This document shows positions 1 to 10,106 of a stretch of DNA of 64,000 nt, one piece after another. A program made the translations under genes and the position numbers. The number at the start of each line of letters is the position of its first letter. The first letter of the stretch is position 1. Below the pieces are notes generated by a model. That model searched no databases. It saw nothing but the letters and a program-made list of their open reading frames with translations, and was not told the DNA's origin. Location: assembly GCA_008729055.1 (NCBI GenBank), contig SDUX01000007.1:1598064-1662063 (forward strand). The letters are read 5' to 3'. Source of the stretch: Pyropia haitanensis (lineage: Eukaryota > Rhodophyta > Bangiophyceae > Bangiales > Bangiaceae).

Positions 1-456
1 AGATTGGTACCTGATGGCGGACTGCCGCCGCCGCCGGCGGACGCCCCCAACCGGCGAGTGTTCTCCTCGCATCATCTCAACCAGAACCAGTATTTACGTA
101 CATGACGAATTGAAAGCACACGAGTGCGACCTCAGCAGTCCCCTCTCGGTCCAAAGTAAGTCCGACCAACTGAGGACACTCCTAAAAGACGTCCACCTTT
201 CCCAGGTTTGAAGTAATCTTTCATAAAGCTTGACACCGATCAAAAACAGCTGTAAGTTGTGTATCCCAGAGGTTTTACTGGCTGATTCTGTTTCAAGCCC
301 GAGCGCTGTGTGCCGCTACATACAGGCTGCGGCTCAGAGCGGTCGACAGCTTGCGCCCCCTTCCATCAGTTACACCACGCATCGTCCCCTCCTTGACTTC
401 TATTGGTGGGATGAAACCGGGCCCTCGTGTGTGCATGGGACGGGAGCCTTCGTGGG
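1..456. repeat. Direct repeat, copy 1 (456 bp)
   Basis: Bases 1-456 recur at 1414-1869 with no difference that I could find by eye. The repeat has lower GC in its centre than the flanks and carries two GTAAGT-like donor motifs (near 157 and 250). Its left edge may lie outside the window. The short frames inside match no family I know. Together with the second copy it encloses 957 bp, a layout compatible with long terminal repeats of a small non-autonomous retroelement or with a simple segmental duplication. Confidence 0.9.
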
Positions 457-477
457 CTCCGGTCCCATGCACACACG
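426..477. repeat. Inverted repeat at the end of direct-repeat copy 1
   Basis: Arms 426-448 and 455-477 are reverse complements over 23 bases with one mismatch (442/461), separated by a 6-base loop (449-454). The left arm lies inside the direct repeat; the right arm is almost wholly outside it and is absent after copy 2. Copy 1 therefore ends in a fold-back duplication that copy 2 lacks. Confidence 0.85.
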
Positions 478-1413
478 CGTTCTGAGTTTCGAATAGGACC
501 CTTTAGATGAAATTTGATTAGACCTGGACGAGCTGCCACATTTTCGTTACATTTTCAAATGTTCAGAATACTAGTCAATATTTCATATAAGTATATAAGT
601 TCGCTGTTGTGCTGGGCTTATCAAGCTTTCTCTTCTATTGATTCCTTCTTGCTTGCAGCTGCCGCCCCTTCCGCATCTGACTGGAGAGGCAGCCGCCGAC
701 TCCGCCCTTCGGCCGGTACATAGTGGAGCGCATCGCCGCACTCCAACCCAGCGGTCGCTGATACGGCCGGCAGGCGACGGTGCCTCCCGCCCCGGCCGCG
801 GGTCGCACCTTCTGCCGCCAGGTACCCCCCACCCGGCACCCAGGGCCCCCCGCTCGCAGCCGCCTCCGCCCTCTACCAGCCCGCAACGCCGCAATCAGCC
901 CATTTAACCAACCCCTGTCTCCAGGATCACCATTCCACAGCTAGCGCCCGCTCCCTCGTCTGCCGCCGTTGGCTCCCGCCGCTAGCCCCTCCCCACGCCT
1001 CCGGCCGCCGCCGACGCAGGCGGACGCTCTCCGCGGCATCGCATCCCCCCCCCCACCCGCATCCACTTCCGCCCGTTGCCATCCCCTAACCCTCTGTTGG
1101 CCGCCACCGACCGCCACCAGCCGCCAGCGGGACGGGCGCCCGCCCTCCATCGGCCGGCAACCGCTGCCCCGCCTGCGGCCGCTGGCGACCACCACTACTA
1201 ATTTCTATCCCCGCCGCGAGCTTTGGCAGTGGCAGTCAGCTCCCCCCATCCGGCCGGCGGCGGCCTCTCCGGCAGCGGCGGCCGCGGCGCGCCACCAACC
1301 CCAACCCCCGCCGGCAGCGGCTGCCCCCCGACGCCAGGCGCTAGCGATACCGACACCCACCCCCCTTTTGCCGGCGGCCCCCCGCCGGCCTGTGAGCGCT
1401 GGTAGACGCCACC
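457..1413. other. Interior between the two 456-bp repeats
   Basis: About 480-620 is AT-rich for this window; from 650 on it becomes a C/G-rich, proline/arginine-biased stretch. I see no reverse transcriptase, integrase, gag-like or transposase motif in any frame, and no clear tRNA primer-binding site after 456. If this is a retroelement it is non-autonomous. Confidence 0.5.
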
Positions 1414-1869
1414 AGATTGGTACCTGATGGCGGACTGCCGCCGCCGCCGGCGGACGCCCCCAACCGGCGAGTGTTCTCCTCGCATCATCTCAACCAGAAC
1501 CAGTATTTACGTACATGACGAATTGAAAGCACACGAGTGCGACCTCAGCAGTCCCCTCTCGGTCCAAAGTAAGTCCGACCAACTGAGGACACTCCTAAAA
1601 GACGTCCACCTTTCCCAGGTTTGAAGTAATCTTTCATAAAGCTTGACACCGATCAAAAACAGCTGTAAGTTGTGTATCCCAGAGGTTTTACTGGCTGATT
1701 CTGTTTCAAGCCCGAGCGCTGTGTGCCGCTACATACAGGCTGCGGCTCAGAGCGGTCGACAGCTTGCGCCCCCTTCCATCAGTTACACCACGCATCGTCC
1801 CCTCCTTGACTTCTATTGGTGGGATGAAACCGGGCCCTCGTGTGTGCATGGGACGGGAGCCTTCGTGGG
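1414..1869. repeat. Direct repeat, copy 2 (456 bp)
   Basis: Second copy of the repeat at 1-456, at a constant offset of 1413. Identity ends sharply after 1869, where copy 1 continues into its fold-back arm and copy 2 into unrelated GC-rich sequence. The apparent lack of divergence implies a recent duplication, recent insertion or gene conversion. Confidence 0.9.
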
Positions 1870-4188
1870 TGACCGAGGGCAAGGTCCAGCTGAAGTCAAC
1901 GCGCCCGCGGGGTGGTGACTGGAAACGGCTGGCCCAGGGGTGGTGCTGCCCCAGACCGCCGTCCGGCCCCCCCCCGCGCGCGGCCCCCCCCTGACGGTGC
2001 GCGGCAGAAAGGGACTCTTAAAAATAACCCACGTGCAGCGGACCGCCCGCGTCGGCGTCGCCAGCCATGTCGGCCGGCCGGCCGGCTCGGCCGACTTGGC
2101 GACAGCGGGGGCGGGGCGCCGCGGCACGACGGGCGGTGGCGGCGACGACAAAGCGACTGTGACAGGAGAGCGGCGGCAGTGGCTGGGGTGCTCGCCTCAG
2201 CCGGCTTGGCCCCCTGTCACCCAGCCTCCTGCGCCACTCGCTTTCAACCATTCCATGAGATGGTGATTTTTTTGCAGTGCCCCCCCTACGCTTGCGCCAC
2301 GGATGGGGTCGGCCGTGCCGCCCCTGCGCGGCGGCCGCCGCCGGCCGCCGCCGTGCCACCCCTCGTGCGGCACCAGCCGCGTCGACATCGCCGCTGCGCG
2401 GCCGGCGGCGGCTGGGGGAGTGTGGGGTGGCGGCGGCGCCGAGGCGGCGCCGGTGTCTCGCGCGCGACAACGACAACTGACGCGTTTGGGATGTGGGTAC
2501 CGTCGCCGCACCGTCACACATGTTGTGTTTCTCATCGCAGGCCGTGTTACGGTGGAAATGCGGCGTGCTTACGATCGGACAGACTCCCATCGTATGGTCG
2601 CTGCTGCGATATTGATCGACGAGCTCTTCAATGGGACTACCTCGGGCAAGTCAACGTCCCGATCCTTTCGAGCAATTAAAAACATTTCCGAATCGCCCGC
2701 CCAAGCCAGCTGTAATATGATGCCCACCAAACTGAGGTCGCCAACGTCGACGTGGTGCTGCTGCCTGATGCCAGCCGCTGCACCCTGACACTGCCGGCTG
2801 TGGCTACCCGGCGGTTCGACCGAGCCCGCGGTACTCTTGATGTTCCCTCGGTAGACGTTGACGTTGCCCCACGCTCGACGTACACCGACAGAAGGAGAAG
2901 CGCACCAGCACACTGGCAAGAGGAAAAAACAGGTCGCCCGGCCGGCACCCGCGATAGCTGGTACCACCATCATTGGCGAGACGCACAGCACCCACTCATT
3001 GGGAATCATCGCACAAGACGACTTGCCACACACCAAACCCCAAGAGTACAGACACAAAACGTGGACAGGCAGTGACCGCGATGAACAAAGAGAGCAGCCC
3101 GTCGAGTCGGCGGCAGAGATGGATCGCTCCACAAACACCAGTAGAACAATGTGCATCCCCCAACAGTCAAGGCGTACGGCAAAAGCAAGAACCATCAATC
3201 GATCCCGCTCAAGCACAACCCGTACCACAAACGACAAGAGAAGGCATCAGTCATGCCATGCCACAACATGCGCAAACAGAACACACAGACACGCCCAGTG
3301 AACAACTGCACAGCAGGAACGCTCGAGCCGTGTACGGCACAAGTGCCGCTCCCCCTCCCTGGTACGCAAGAGACGGCCCTACCCGGGCTTGTGTGAGCGA
3401 AGAAGCGCGCTTGCAGACCCCCCCCTCCCCAGAGCACGCAGGAGCGACACCCGAAAGACGGAGCGTCCGACAAACGCATTGGGAGGGCTGACAGCTCTAC
3501 TTCACCAATCAGGGCGCCGAACGCCTCCCAACAGGAACTCCAGGCAGCATTTTGTCCGGGGCTCGCTCATCGCACAATCCCATCGCAGACCCCCGTACGA
3601 TGCGGCTGCGATTACCCTAATCGAGGCCTAATCATGGTGCCTGTGCGATTCGCAAATGCCATCGTGGGCCCGCGATGGGGCCGCATTGGGACCTGGATGG
3701 AAAATCTCTCCAATACACTCGGAGACGTCAGCGCGTTTGTGCGGCACCGACGTTGCGGGTGCTGCGCCCGCCCGGGCGGGGCGGCGGGCCGCCGGCGGGG
3801 CGGCATTCAGTGCGCGCCGCGGGGGCGGCCAAGGAGCCCCGTAGCGACGAGCAGCCCTTCCAGGACCCGCTGCGTTAGTCCCCCCAGCGCCCGCGAACGC
3901 GCCGCAACGGCGCCGAGGCCCGCGGCTGCAGGTACGTGTGGGAGCACATCCTACCCCCCCCGTCCGCCGCCGCCAACCGCCAGCCTTGGGGACGAGGCGG
4001 GGGACCGGGAAAGAGAGCCTCGGCCGCCAGGCTCGTCCAATTGCCTCGCCGCGTCGCGTCCCTGCACTCTTGGCGTGAAACGATGAGGATGGGGGGGGAG
4101 GATCCGGGGCTGCAAGCGGCGGCCGGTGGTTGCCGCGACGACGCCAGCGTTGCGTGCGCGACCGGCTGCGGCGGCTGCGGCGGCGGCT

Positions 4189-4241
<53 letters not shown>

Positions 4242-5595
4242 CGCCGGTGCCGCGTCACCCACCCACCCACCACAACGGCTTTGCTCCCCTGCACAGTCTG
4301 ACCCCTCCCCCCCCTCTCCGTCTCCCCCGTCCGTGATTTGCGGCGTGTCTGCGGTAGAGGGGCGTGACGACCGGGAGCCGCGTGCCGCCGTCGGCAGTCG
4401 GGGAGGGCGGCGAGCGGCACGGCTGGCGCCGGCCGCGGCGGCCAGAGCGACGACAGTCGGCTCACAGGGCGGGCGGGCGGTGGGGCGGCGGGGTCGGCAG
4501 CGGCGGTGTCGTGGGCGGGGTGCCGAAAAAAGGCGACGGAGGCTGGGGGGTGTCGACGGCTGGCCACGCAGCAGCGGCCTCGCCGCGGCGGCGCACGGCA
4601 CGGGGGCAGTTCCCCACCTGGACCCCCGCGCCCGTGCCACCCGCCACGCGCTCCGCATCGGCTCGTGTCAAACGAGCGGCCGTCCTGTGCGCCGGGGGGG
4701 AGTCGGCGGCAGGGGCGGTGGCGTGGTGGGGGTGGGTGCAGGCCGAGCCCAGTGCCGGTCCGTGCTGGGGCGGCGGCCGCGGCGGCGGCGGCCGCGGCGG
4801 CGGCCGCCGCGGCGGCGGGTCGGCGCGGGCCGTCCGACGACGGGCGGCGGCGGCGGCAACGCGGCGCGCAGCAAACGCCGGTGTGTGCCGTCGCCATCTG
4901 CGGCGATTGCGGCTGCTGCCGCGCGCGGCGGGGCGCCCGCGCGACCGTGTACGCCCGCGCGTGGGCGCCCACGGCGGCTGGCCGCCGGGGAGGGGGGGGG
5001 CGGGGGGGGGGGCGGCATTGGTTGGTGTTTGCTGTTTTCTTTTTGTCCATCCCCCTGCCGCGCCCCTGCGCGGGGAGACACCGCCGCGCCGTCTGGTTGG
5101 CCGTCTCCTTCCTCCACGGGTGAGGGGTTTACGAGGAGGGGTGGGGGGGGGGGCTGGCCGCGACGCGACGTGCCCCGCCTCCGCGTTGCCGGAGCGGCGC
5201 GCACGCTCGCGGCGGCCACTCTTTGGTTGCGCCCGCCCCCAGCCGGTGGGGTCCGCCCAGGGCGCACCGTCCGCACTGGGTGCCGCGCCGTGCCGCGCGC
5301 GAAGTGGGGGCTGGTCGGCGGGCTGGCCGCATCCCCCCTCTTTGCCCTCCTTTTGGCGCCCTGACTGTCGCGGACTTCCGACGCGGGCCGGCCTCGCCGC
5401 CGCCCACCACACTCGCGGGCTCGGTCGACGCCACCGTGCGGCGGGGAGGAACCCGCCCCCCCCCGCCTCCCCCCCTCCCCATTCCCATTTCGTTACCACC
5501 GGCGCCGCGCCCGCCGCCACCCGCGGCCGTCACCGCCGCCACCCCCGTCACCCCATTCCCACGGCGCCGCGTCGGCCGTGGCGGTGGCGGGCGCC
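1870..5595. other. Gene-poor stretch with no recognised gene
   Basis: 1870-2480 is GC-rich and low complexity. 2480-3630 is of more balanced composition and holds open frames on both strands (for example 2569-3237 on the minus strand), none with a recognisable domain. 3634-4086 (+) is open from an ATG but matches nothing known to me. 4300-5560 is again GC-rich with frames open on both strands, as expected from composition alone. Part of the 5' flank just before 5596 may be leader or promoter of the zinc-finger gene. Confidence 0.5.
4186..4244. repeat. GGC trinucleotide tract
   Basis: A nearly pure run of GGC triplets, ending in GCC-GCC. It gives poly-Gly, poly-Ala or poly-Arg in the three frames, so frames crossing it are not evidence of a gene. 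Confidence 0.9.
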
Positions 5596-8343
5596 ATGGC
5601 CGCCCGCCCCCGCGGGGAGATGTTCCGCAATCCCGCGGCGCGCGGCCAGAGCCTGTCTGGGGAGCTCCGGTCGATGGAGGCGGCCGGCGCGGCGTCGCTG
5701 CTGACCATCCGTAACAAGCGGCACCCGGCAGCGTCGGCCGCGGTGGCGGCGGCGGCGGCGGCGGATGGCGGCGACCGGGGGGGCGGCCTCGGCGGCGGCG
5801 GCCTCCCGCGGTCGGGGTCGTCCCTCTTTGGCCCCGCGCCGCCGCTGTCGCGGTGCGGCAGCAGCGGCATTGGCACCGCCGACGGGGGCTTCCCGGCGCA
5901 CCGGCCGCCGCCGCCGCCGCCCGCGGCGCTGCCAGCCTCGCCCGCGTCGCTGCTGCAGCGGAGCTCCCACGTGGACATCAACATCGTGCCGCACGCGCTG
6001 CCGGCGTCGTCGGTGGTCACCCCCGCCGGCAGCACCGGCATGGCGGGGGCGGACGCGGCGGCGGCGGCGGCGCCACGATGGGCGGGCCTATTCCCCGCGG
6101 CGCCGTCCGAGGTGTCCCTCCCGTCGGCGCTCTCCTCTGCCTCCCTCCTCTCCGTGCCGTCCTTCCCCGCCGCGTCGCCTGACGCTCGGGCGGTGCCGCC
6201 CGCGTCACAACAGCGGCTGCCATCCATCGCCGTCGCGCTGGGCGCCGCCGCCGCCGACGCTGGCGCCAGGTCGGAGAGAGGCGGCGGGGGGGGGAGGGGC
6301 CGCCCGCCCGACGCCGGCGGCGACACGCCCATGATGGTCCGCACCGGCAGCGCGCCGGTGGGGACGCCCGCCGCCGCGGCCGCCTCCGACGTCTTCCCGC
6401 GCGCCCACTCCGACGTCTTTCCGTGGGGAGTGCCCGAGCGCCGGCCGGCCGTCACTCCGTGGGGAGACCACGAGTTCCCGCCCGCCGCCGACGCCGCGCC
6501 GGGTGCGGCGGCCGCGGCCGCCTCCCCTGTCGGCTCCCCGTGGCCGCCCGCGGCGGCCACCGCCGTCGATGCGCCGCGGCTGGCGCGACTGCCGCCGTTG
6601 CGGCCAGCCGGGACGACCACCGCCGCCGCCGCCGCGGCGGCCGCCGCCGCTGCCGCGACGGCGCGGGGGGGTGACCGTCCCGACGTGCGGCCGCGGTGGC
6701 AACCGCAGCCGCCGCCGCTCGCGCCCGAGTGGCTGCCCCGCGTATCGTCGCGGTCGCTGCTGCCGGCGGCGGCGGCGGTGGCGGCGTCGGGTGGTGGCGG
6801 CAGCGGCGGCGGCGGCAGCGGCGGCGGCGGCAGCGGCAGCCGCGACGGCACACCCCAGTCGGTCGCCTCCGTGGGCGGCCGGCCGACCGTCAGTGGCGGC
6901 GGCGGCGGCGGCAGCAGCGCCGACGGCACCGCGGGGCCATGCCCAGTGCTGTCGCCGGTGCGCCTCGCGCCGGCGCCGCCGGCGCTGTCACCCCTGCCGC
7001 TGCGCTGGCCGCCCCCGCTGCCACCGCCGCCGCCGAACGACGGCCCGCCGCTGCTGCCGTACGTCTGGATGGACGCGGCGCCCCCCCCCACGCGCTCCGT
7101 GTCGGCGCCAGCGGTGCGGGGCGCCGCCGCCGCCACCGCGACGGCGGCGGGTGGAGCTGCGGCCGCGGCGTCGGCGGCGTCCCCCAAACCGCTGCCGCTG
7201 CCGCCGCTCGGTGCCGCCTACCCGTCGCACGAGGTTGCCGCGACGCTCGCCAGCCTCCGCCACGCGCCGGTCGGCCCCGCCCCCGCCGGCCGGCCGCACC
7301 ACGCCCAGCGCGGCCGGCCGACCGTGTGCATGGACGAGGAGGACGACGGCGACGCGCCGCCGCGGGCCGTCCGCAGGGGCACGTACGCGGACCGCGAGGA
7401 GGGGGGTGGGGGGTGGGACGACCGGCGGGAGGGGGGTGGTCCCCCGTCGCGGCGTGCGTGGCCGCCCGCGGTGGGGCCGCCGGCAGGCGCCGCGGCCGCC
7501 GCCGCGGACGTGCGACGGACGCGAAGCTACCAGATGGAGCCGCCGCCCCGCGCGTCGGCGATGGACGTGGAGCCCGCGATGGGGCCCTACGCCCCGCGCG
7601 GCGGCGGCAGCAGCAGCGGCGGCGGCGGCTATGGCGGCAGCCGCCCCCGCGGGGACGTCGAGCAGTCCCCCTCCACCCCCCCCGTTCCCCCATCCCCGGC
7701 AGCTGGCGCGAGTTCTGCTGGTGCTGCCGGCGGCCACGGCGGCCGCGGCCGCGGCGGCGACGGCGCGGCCGGCGCGTCCCCACCTGACGATGGCGTGCCG
7801 TGCTCGTACGACGGGTGCGGCTTCCGCACGACACGCAACGGCCAAATGACGCGGCACGTCAAGCGCGTGCACCTCAAGCTGCGGCCGTACAAGTGCGGCT
7901 ACTGCGAGACGCCGTTTGCGTCGCGGAGTGATCGGAACCGGCACATTAAGCTTCGGCACAGCGTCGCGGCGGCGGCGGCCGAGGGGGGGGGCACGCGGAG
8001 CAAGGGGGGCGGGGGGGGGGGGCGTATGAGGGGGGGGGGGAGGGCGGTTACGAAAGGGGGGAGGTCGCTTGGGGGGGCGCGGCGTGACGGTGATCGACCG
8101 TCCCGCGATCAGTTTGTGATGGGAAAGCCGCGGCGGGGGGGAGGGGGGGGCCGACGTGCTGCGGGAGAAGGCTCACACCGCCGCACGCCGCCACTGCCGC
8201 CGCCGCCGCCGCCACCGCGCCTCGGCCGCGCCGAGCCGCGGACGCGGCGCGTCGCGACCGCCACGGCAGTTCCGGCCGTAGCGGGCGTGACGGCCGTGGA
8301 GAGTTTGGCGCGAAGGTCGAGGGTGAGGGGGGGTGTGGGGTAG
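5596..8343 (+). CDS. C2H2 zinc-finger protein, probable transcription factor
   Basis: Single open frame of 915 codons. I chose the ATG at 5596 because it sits in a near-perfect Kozak context (GCGCCATGG); the frame is open further upstream but only from non-ATG codons. Residues 1-730 are Gly/Ala/Pro/Ser-rich disordered sequence with acidic and Asp/Val/Phe-Pro repeats. Two tandem C2H2 fingers follow: the first from about residue 736 (C-x4-C-x12-H-x4-H) and the second from about 767 (C-x2-C-x12-H-x4-H, ending near 788), joined by a short linker. The tail after 790 is Gly/Arg-rich. Two fingers are enough for DNA binding, but the target cannot be read from sequence. The poly-G runs after 7980 could hide an indel, so the exact C-terminus is uncertain; the finger region is firm. 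Confidence 0.85.
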   Translation: MAARPRGEMFRNPAARGQSLSGELRSMEAAGAASLLTIRNKRHPAASAAVAAAAAADGGDRGGGLGGGGLPRSGSSLFGPAPPLSRCGSSGIGTADGGFPAHRPPPPPPAALPASPASLLQRSSHVDINIVPHALPASSVVTPAGSTGMAGADAAAAAAPRWAGLFPAAPSEVSLPSALSSASLLSVPSFPAASPDARAVPPASQQRLPSIAVALGAAAADAGARSERGGGGGRGRPPDAGGDTPMMVRTGSAPVGTPAAAAASDVFPRAHSDVFPWGVPERRPAVTPWGDHEFPPAADAAPGAAAAAASPVGSPWPPAAATAVDAPRLARLPPLRPAGTTTAAAAAAAAAAAATARGGDRPDVRPRWQPQPPPLAPEWLPRVSSRSLLPAAAAVAASGGGGSGGGGSGGGGSGSRDGTPQSVASVGGRPTVSGGGGGGSSADGTAGPCPVLSPVRLAPAPPALSPLPLRWPPPLPPPPPNDGPPLLPYVWMDAAPPPTRSVSAPAVRGAAAATATAAGGAAAAASAASPKPLPLPPLGAAYPSHEVAATLASLRHAPVGPAPAGRPHHAQRGRPTVCMDEEDDGDAPPRAVRRGTYADREEGGGGWDDRREGGGPPSRRAWPPAVGPPAGAAAAAADVRRTRSYQMEPPPRASAMDVEPAMGPYAPRGGGSSSGGGGYGGSRPRGDVEQSPSTPPVPPSPAAGASSAGAAGGHGGRGRGGDGAAGASPPDDGVPCSYDGCGFRTTRNGQMTRHVKRVHLKLRPYKCGYCETPFASRSDRNRHIKLRHSVAAAAAEGGGTRSKGGGGGGRMRGGGRAVTKGGRSLGGARRDGDRPSRDQFVMGKPRRGGGGGRRAAGEGSHRRTPPLPPPPPPPRLGRAEPRTRRVATATAVPAVAGVTAVESLARRSRVRGGVG

Positions 8344-8734
8344 GGGGGGGCGAGAGGGGGGACAGCCGGCGAACGGCCAGCGCGTGTCTCTTGTTTTTTT
8401 TTGTTGTGAAGCGTGTGCGGCAATGGCAGCGGCGTTCATCGGTTCCGGCGGCGCCACCCGATTTTTGTTGGCCTCGTAGCGAGCGTGTGGCGGCCGGTGT
8501 CGCGGGGGCGGGGTGCGCCGCGCTCCTGCAGCCTCGCCACCGCGCCCCCGCGCCCTGCTCGGGGCGTGATCGTAGATGTTTGCTGACATCCGTTAAATCC
8601 ACTTGATTCAAAAGTAATTGGGGACTGTCATGTTGGATGCCCAGCTGATTTCAGTGGTCATGATTAGAAGTGTCGCTAATTTTTGCGAACCATGGTTAGT
8701 AGTGTGCGTCCCCCACGCTATAATATACAGCAGC

Positions 8735-8783
8735 ACCTCTTGGGGGGGTTGGATAACATGTTATCCGACCCCCTCCCAGAGGT
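8735..8783. repeat. Inverted repeat 1 of the TTGGATAAC cluster
   Basis: Arms 8735-8758 and 8759-8783 fold on a centre between 8758 and 8759, with G:T pairs at 8750/8767 and 8743/8774 and a small bulge before the outer ACCTCT/AGAGGT pair. The core reads GGATAACATGTTATCC. Confidence 0.8.
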
Positions 8784-8788
8784 CGTGA

Positions 8789-8835
8789 GGGGGGTTTGAT
8801 AACAGGGGGGGTGTTATCCAGTTATCAAACCCCCC
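8789..8835. repeat. Inverted repeat 2 of the TTGGATAAC cluster
   Basis: Perfect 15-base arms, 8789-8803 and 8821-8835, around a 17-base loop. The arm TTTGATAAC is a one-base variant of the TTGGATAAC in repeat 1, and the unit CAGCACCTCT-G(n)-TTGGATAAC at about 8731-8757 recurs at about 8838-8864, so the cluster combines direct and inverted copies. Confidence 0.85.
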
Positions 8836-10106
8836 ACAGCACCTCTGGGGGGGGGTTGGATAACGGTCGCCGCCGCCAGGGCGGAGTGCGCCCTCATCGG
8901 CTGGTGGGAGGGGAGGGGGGTGGGGGAGGGGATGACCGAATGGCGGTCTTGACCAGCAGCAGCTCGTACTTCGCGCGCGGCACTTGCCGCCGCCCAAAGG
9001 AAGCTGACCAAACCTTTGTCTGAGACCGGCGTCCTGCGGATGCTACACAGCACCGAGGCCGAGGAACGATAAAGAGGAAAGCGGACGCAGCGCCATTGGT
9101 AGACCCACAAAGAGAGGAAAGCCAGCGCGCCAGCGTGTGTGCCCCACGAACCGAGTGCCAATGGCAAGGTGCCAGACATACCGGCTCAGACGGGCGCTTC
9201 TCAGACGGTGGCGACGCAAGCATGAACCTTCCTCCGTCGCACCACAGCTCGCAAACGAGGCACTGTTACGGGCGGCTGGGGCCAAGCCGAGTCGGTCTGG
9301 CCCAGGGCGCCTGCCAGGCCACGCCCGCTCTAATACTTCGCTCCACGATCCCCCACATGACGCGGTGCGCGGTTCACAGGGCTCGGCGGTGAGGCGTCTC
9401 CACTGGAGAGGGGCATAGCGTCGCTGGCCTGGTGGCCTACAGGCGCAGCGGCGTCGGTTGAAGGGCGCCAATTTCGATGATTCTCGTGGCTCTGGCAACC
9501 GTCGCCGTCGAGCGTCAGTGCCCCAACCGGCGTTGTTCCGGACGCAGTGGTGCACACCCCACCACACCCACACATTCACACACAAACTGCGGTGGGCTTT
9601 GGACACAGCGGGGGGGCCTGCCTGGACGAGATGGGGACGCGCCCCGCGCTCCATGTACCGTCTGGTGCGGTGGATGTCCACAGGTGGGGGTTGGTGGGAC
9701 CTGTTCCAAACCGTCCTGAGGCGGTGGGGGCGCCTGTTGTCTACATAGGGGTCCGGCAGGGGCAGTGTCCCGCATGTGGGGTCATGTGCCCCTTCGGCGG
9801 GCGGGGATGGCACCGACATACGTGTGCTTCCTGCGTTGTCAAAGACGGCCCCCTCCAGAGGGTCGGGATTGCACAACGGCAGGCATGGGTGAGGCGTACC
9901 CACTCCAAACAAGACCAAGAGTTGTTACACAGGGAGCTGACGCGACTCTATACACTCCGCCACCCGGCTCGCGTCACGTCACACGACCCACAGACGCTCC
10001 ATTGGAGCGAAAGAAGAGAAGAAAAAAGTCAAGTCCAGATCAGGTAAACAGAGACAGACACAAACCGCACAACACCGCACAACGAGCACCAGCCAGAAGC
10101 CGCCGC

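Larger units (their letters stand above)
8344..10106. other. Intergenic region between the zinc-finger and trehalose genes
   Basis: The two flanking genes converge here, so this holds both 3' ends. 8580-8740 is AT-rich with a TATAATATA stretch near 8720. 8735-8860 is a cluster of inverted repeats described separately. 9043-9918 is open on the minus strand with balanced composition but starts at a non-ATG codon and shows no domain I recognise. Confidence 0.5.

Noticed and set aside
457..1413. Full LTR retrotransposon between the 456-bp repeats
   Set aside because: No reverse transcriptase, integrase, protease or gag signature in any frame, no TG...CA termini and no clear primer-binding site; only the repeat structure is supported.
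9043..9918. A 291-codon minus-strand gene downstream of the trehalose gene
   Set aside because: It starts at a non-ATG codon, has no recognisable domain, and frames of this length are common by chance at this GC content.
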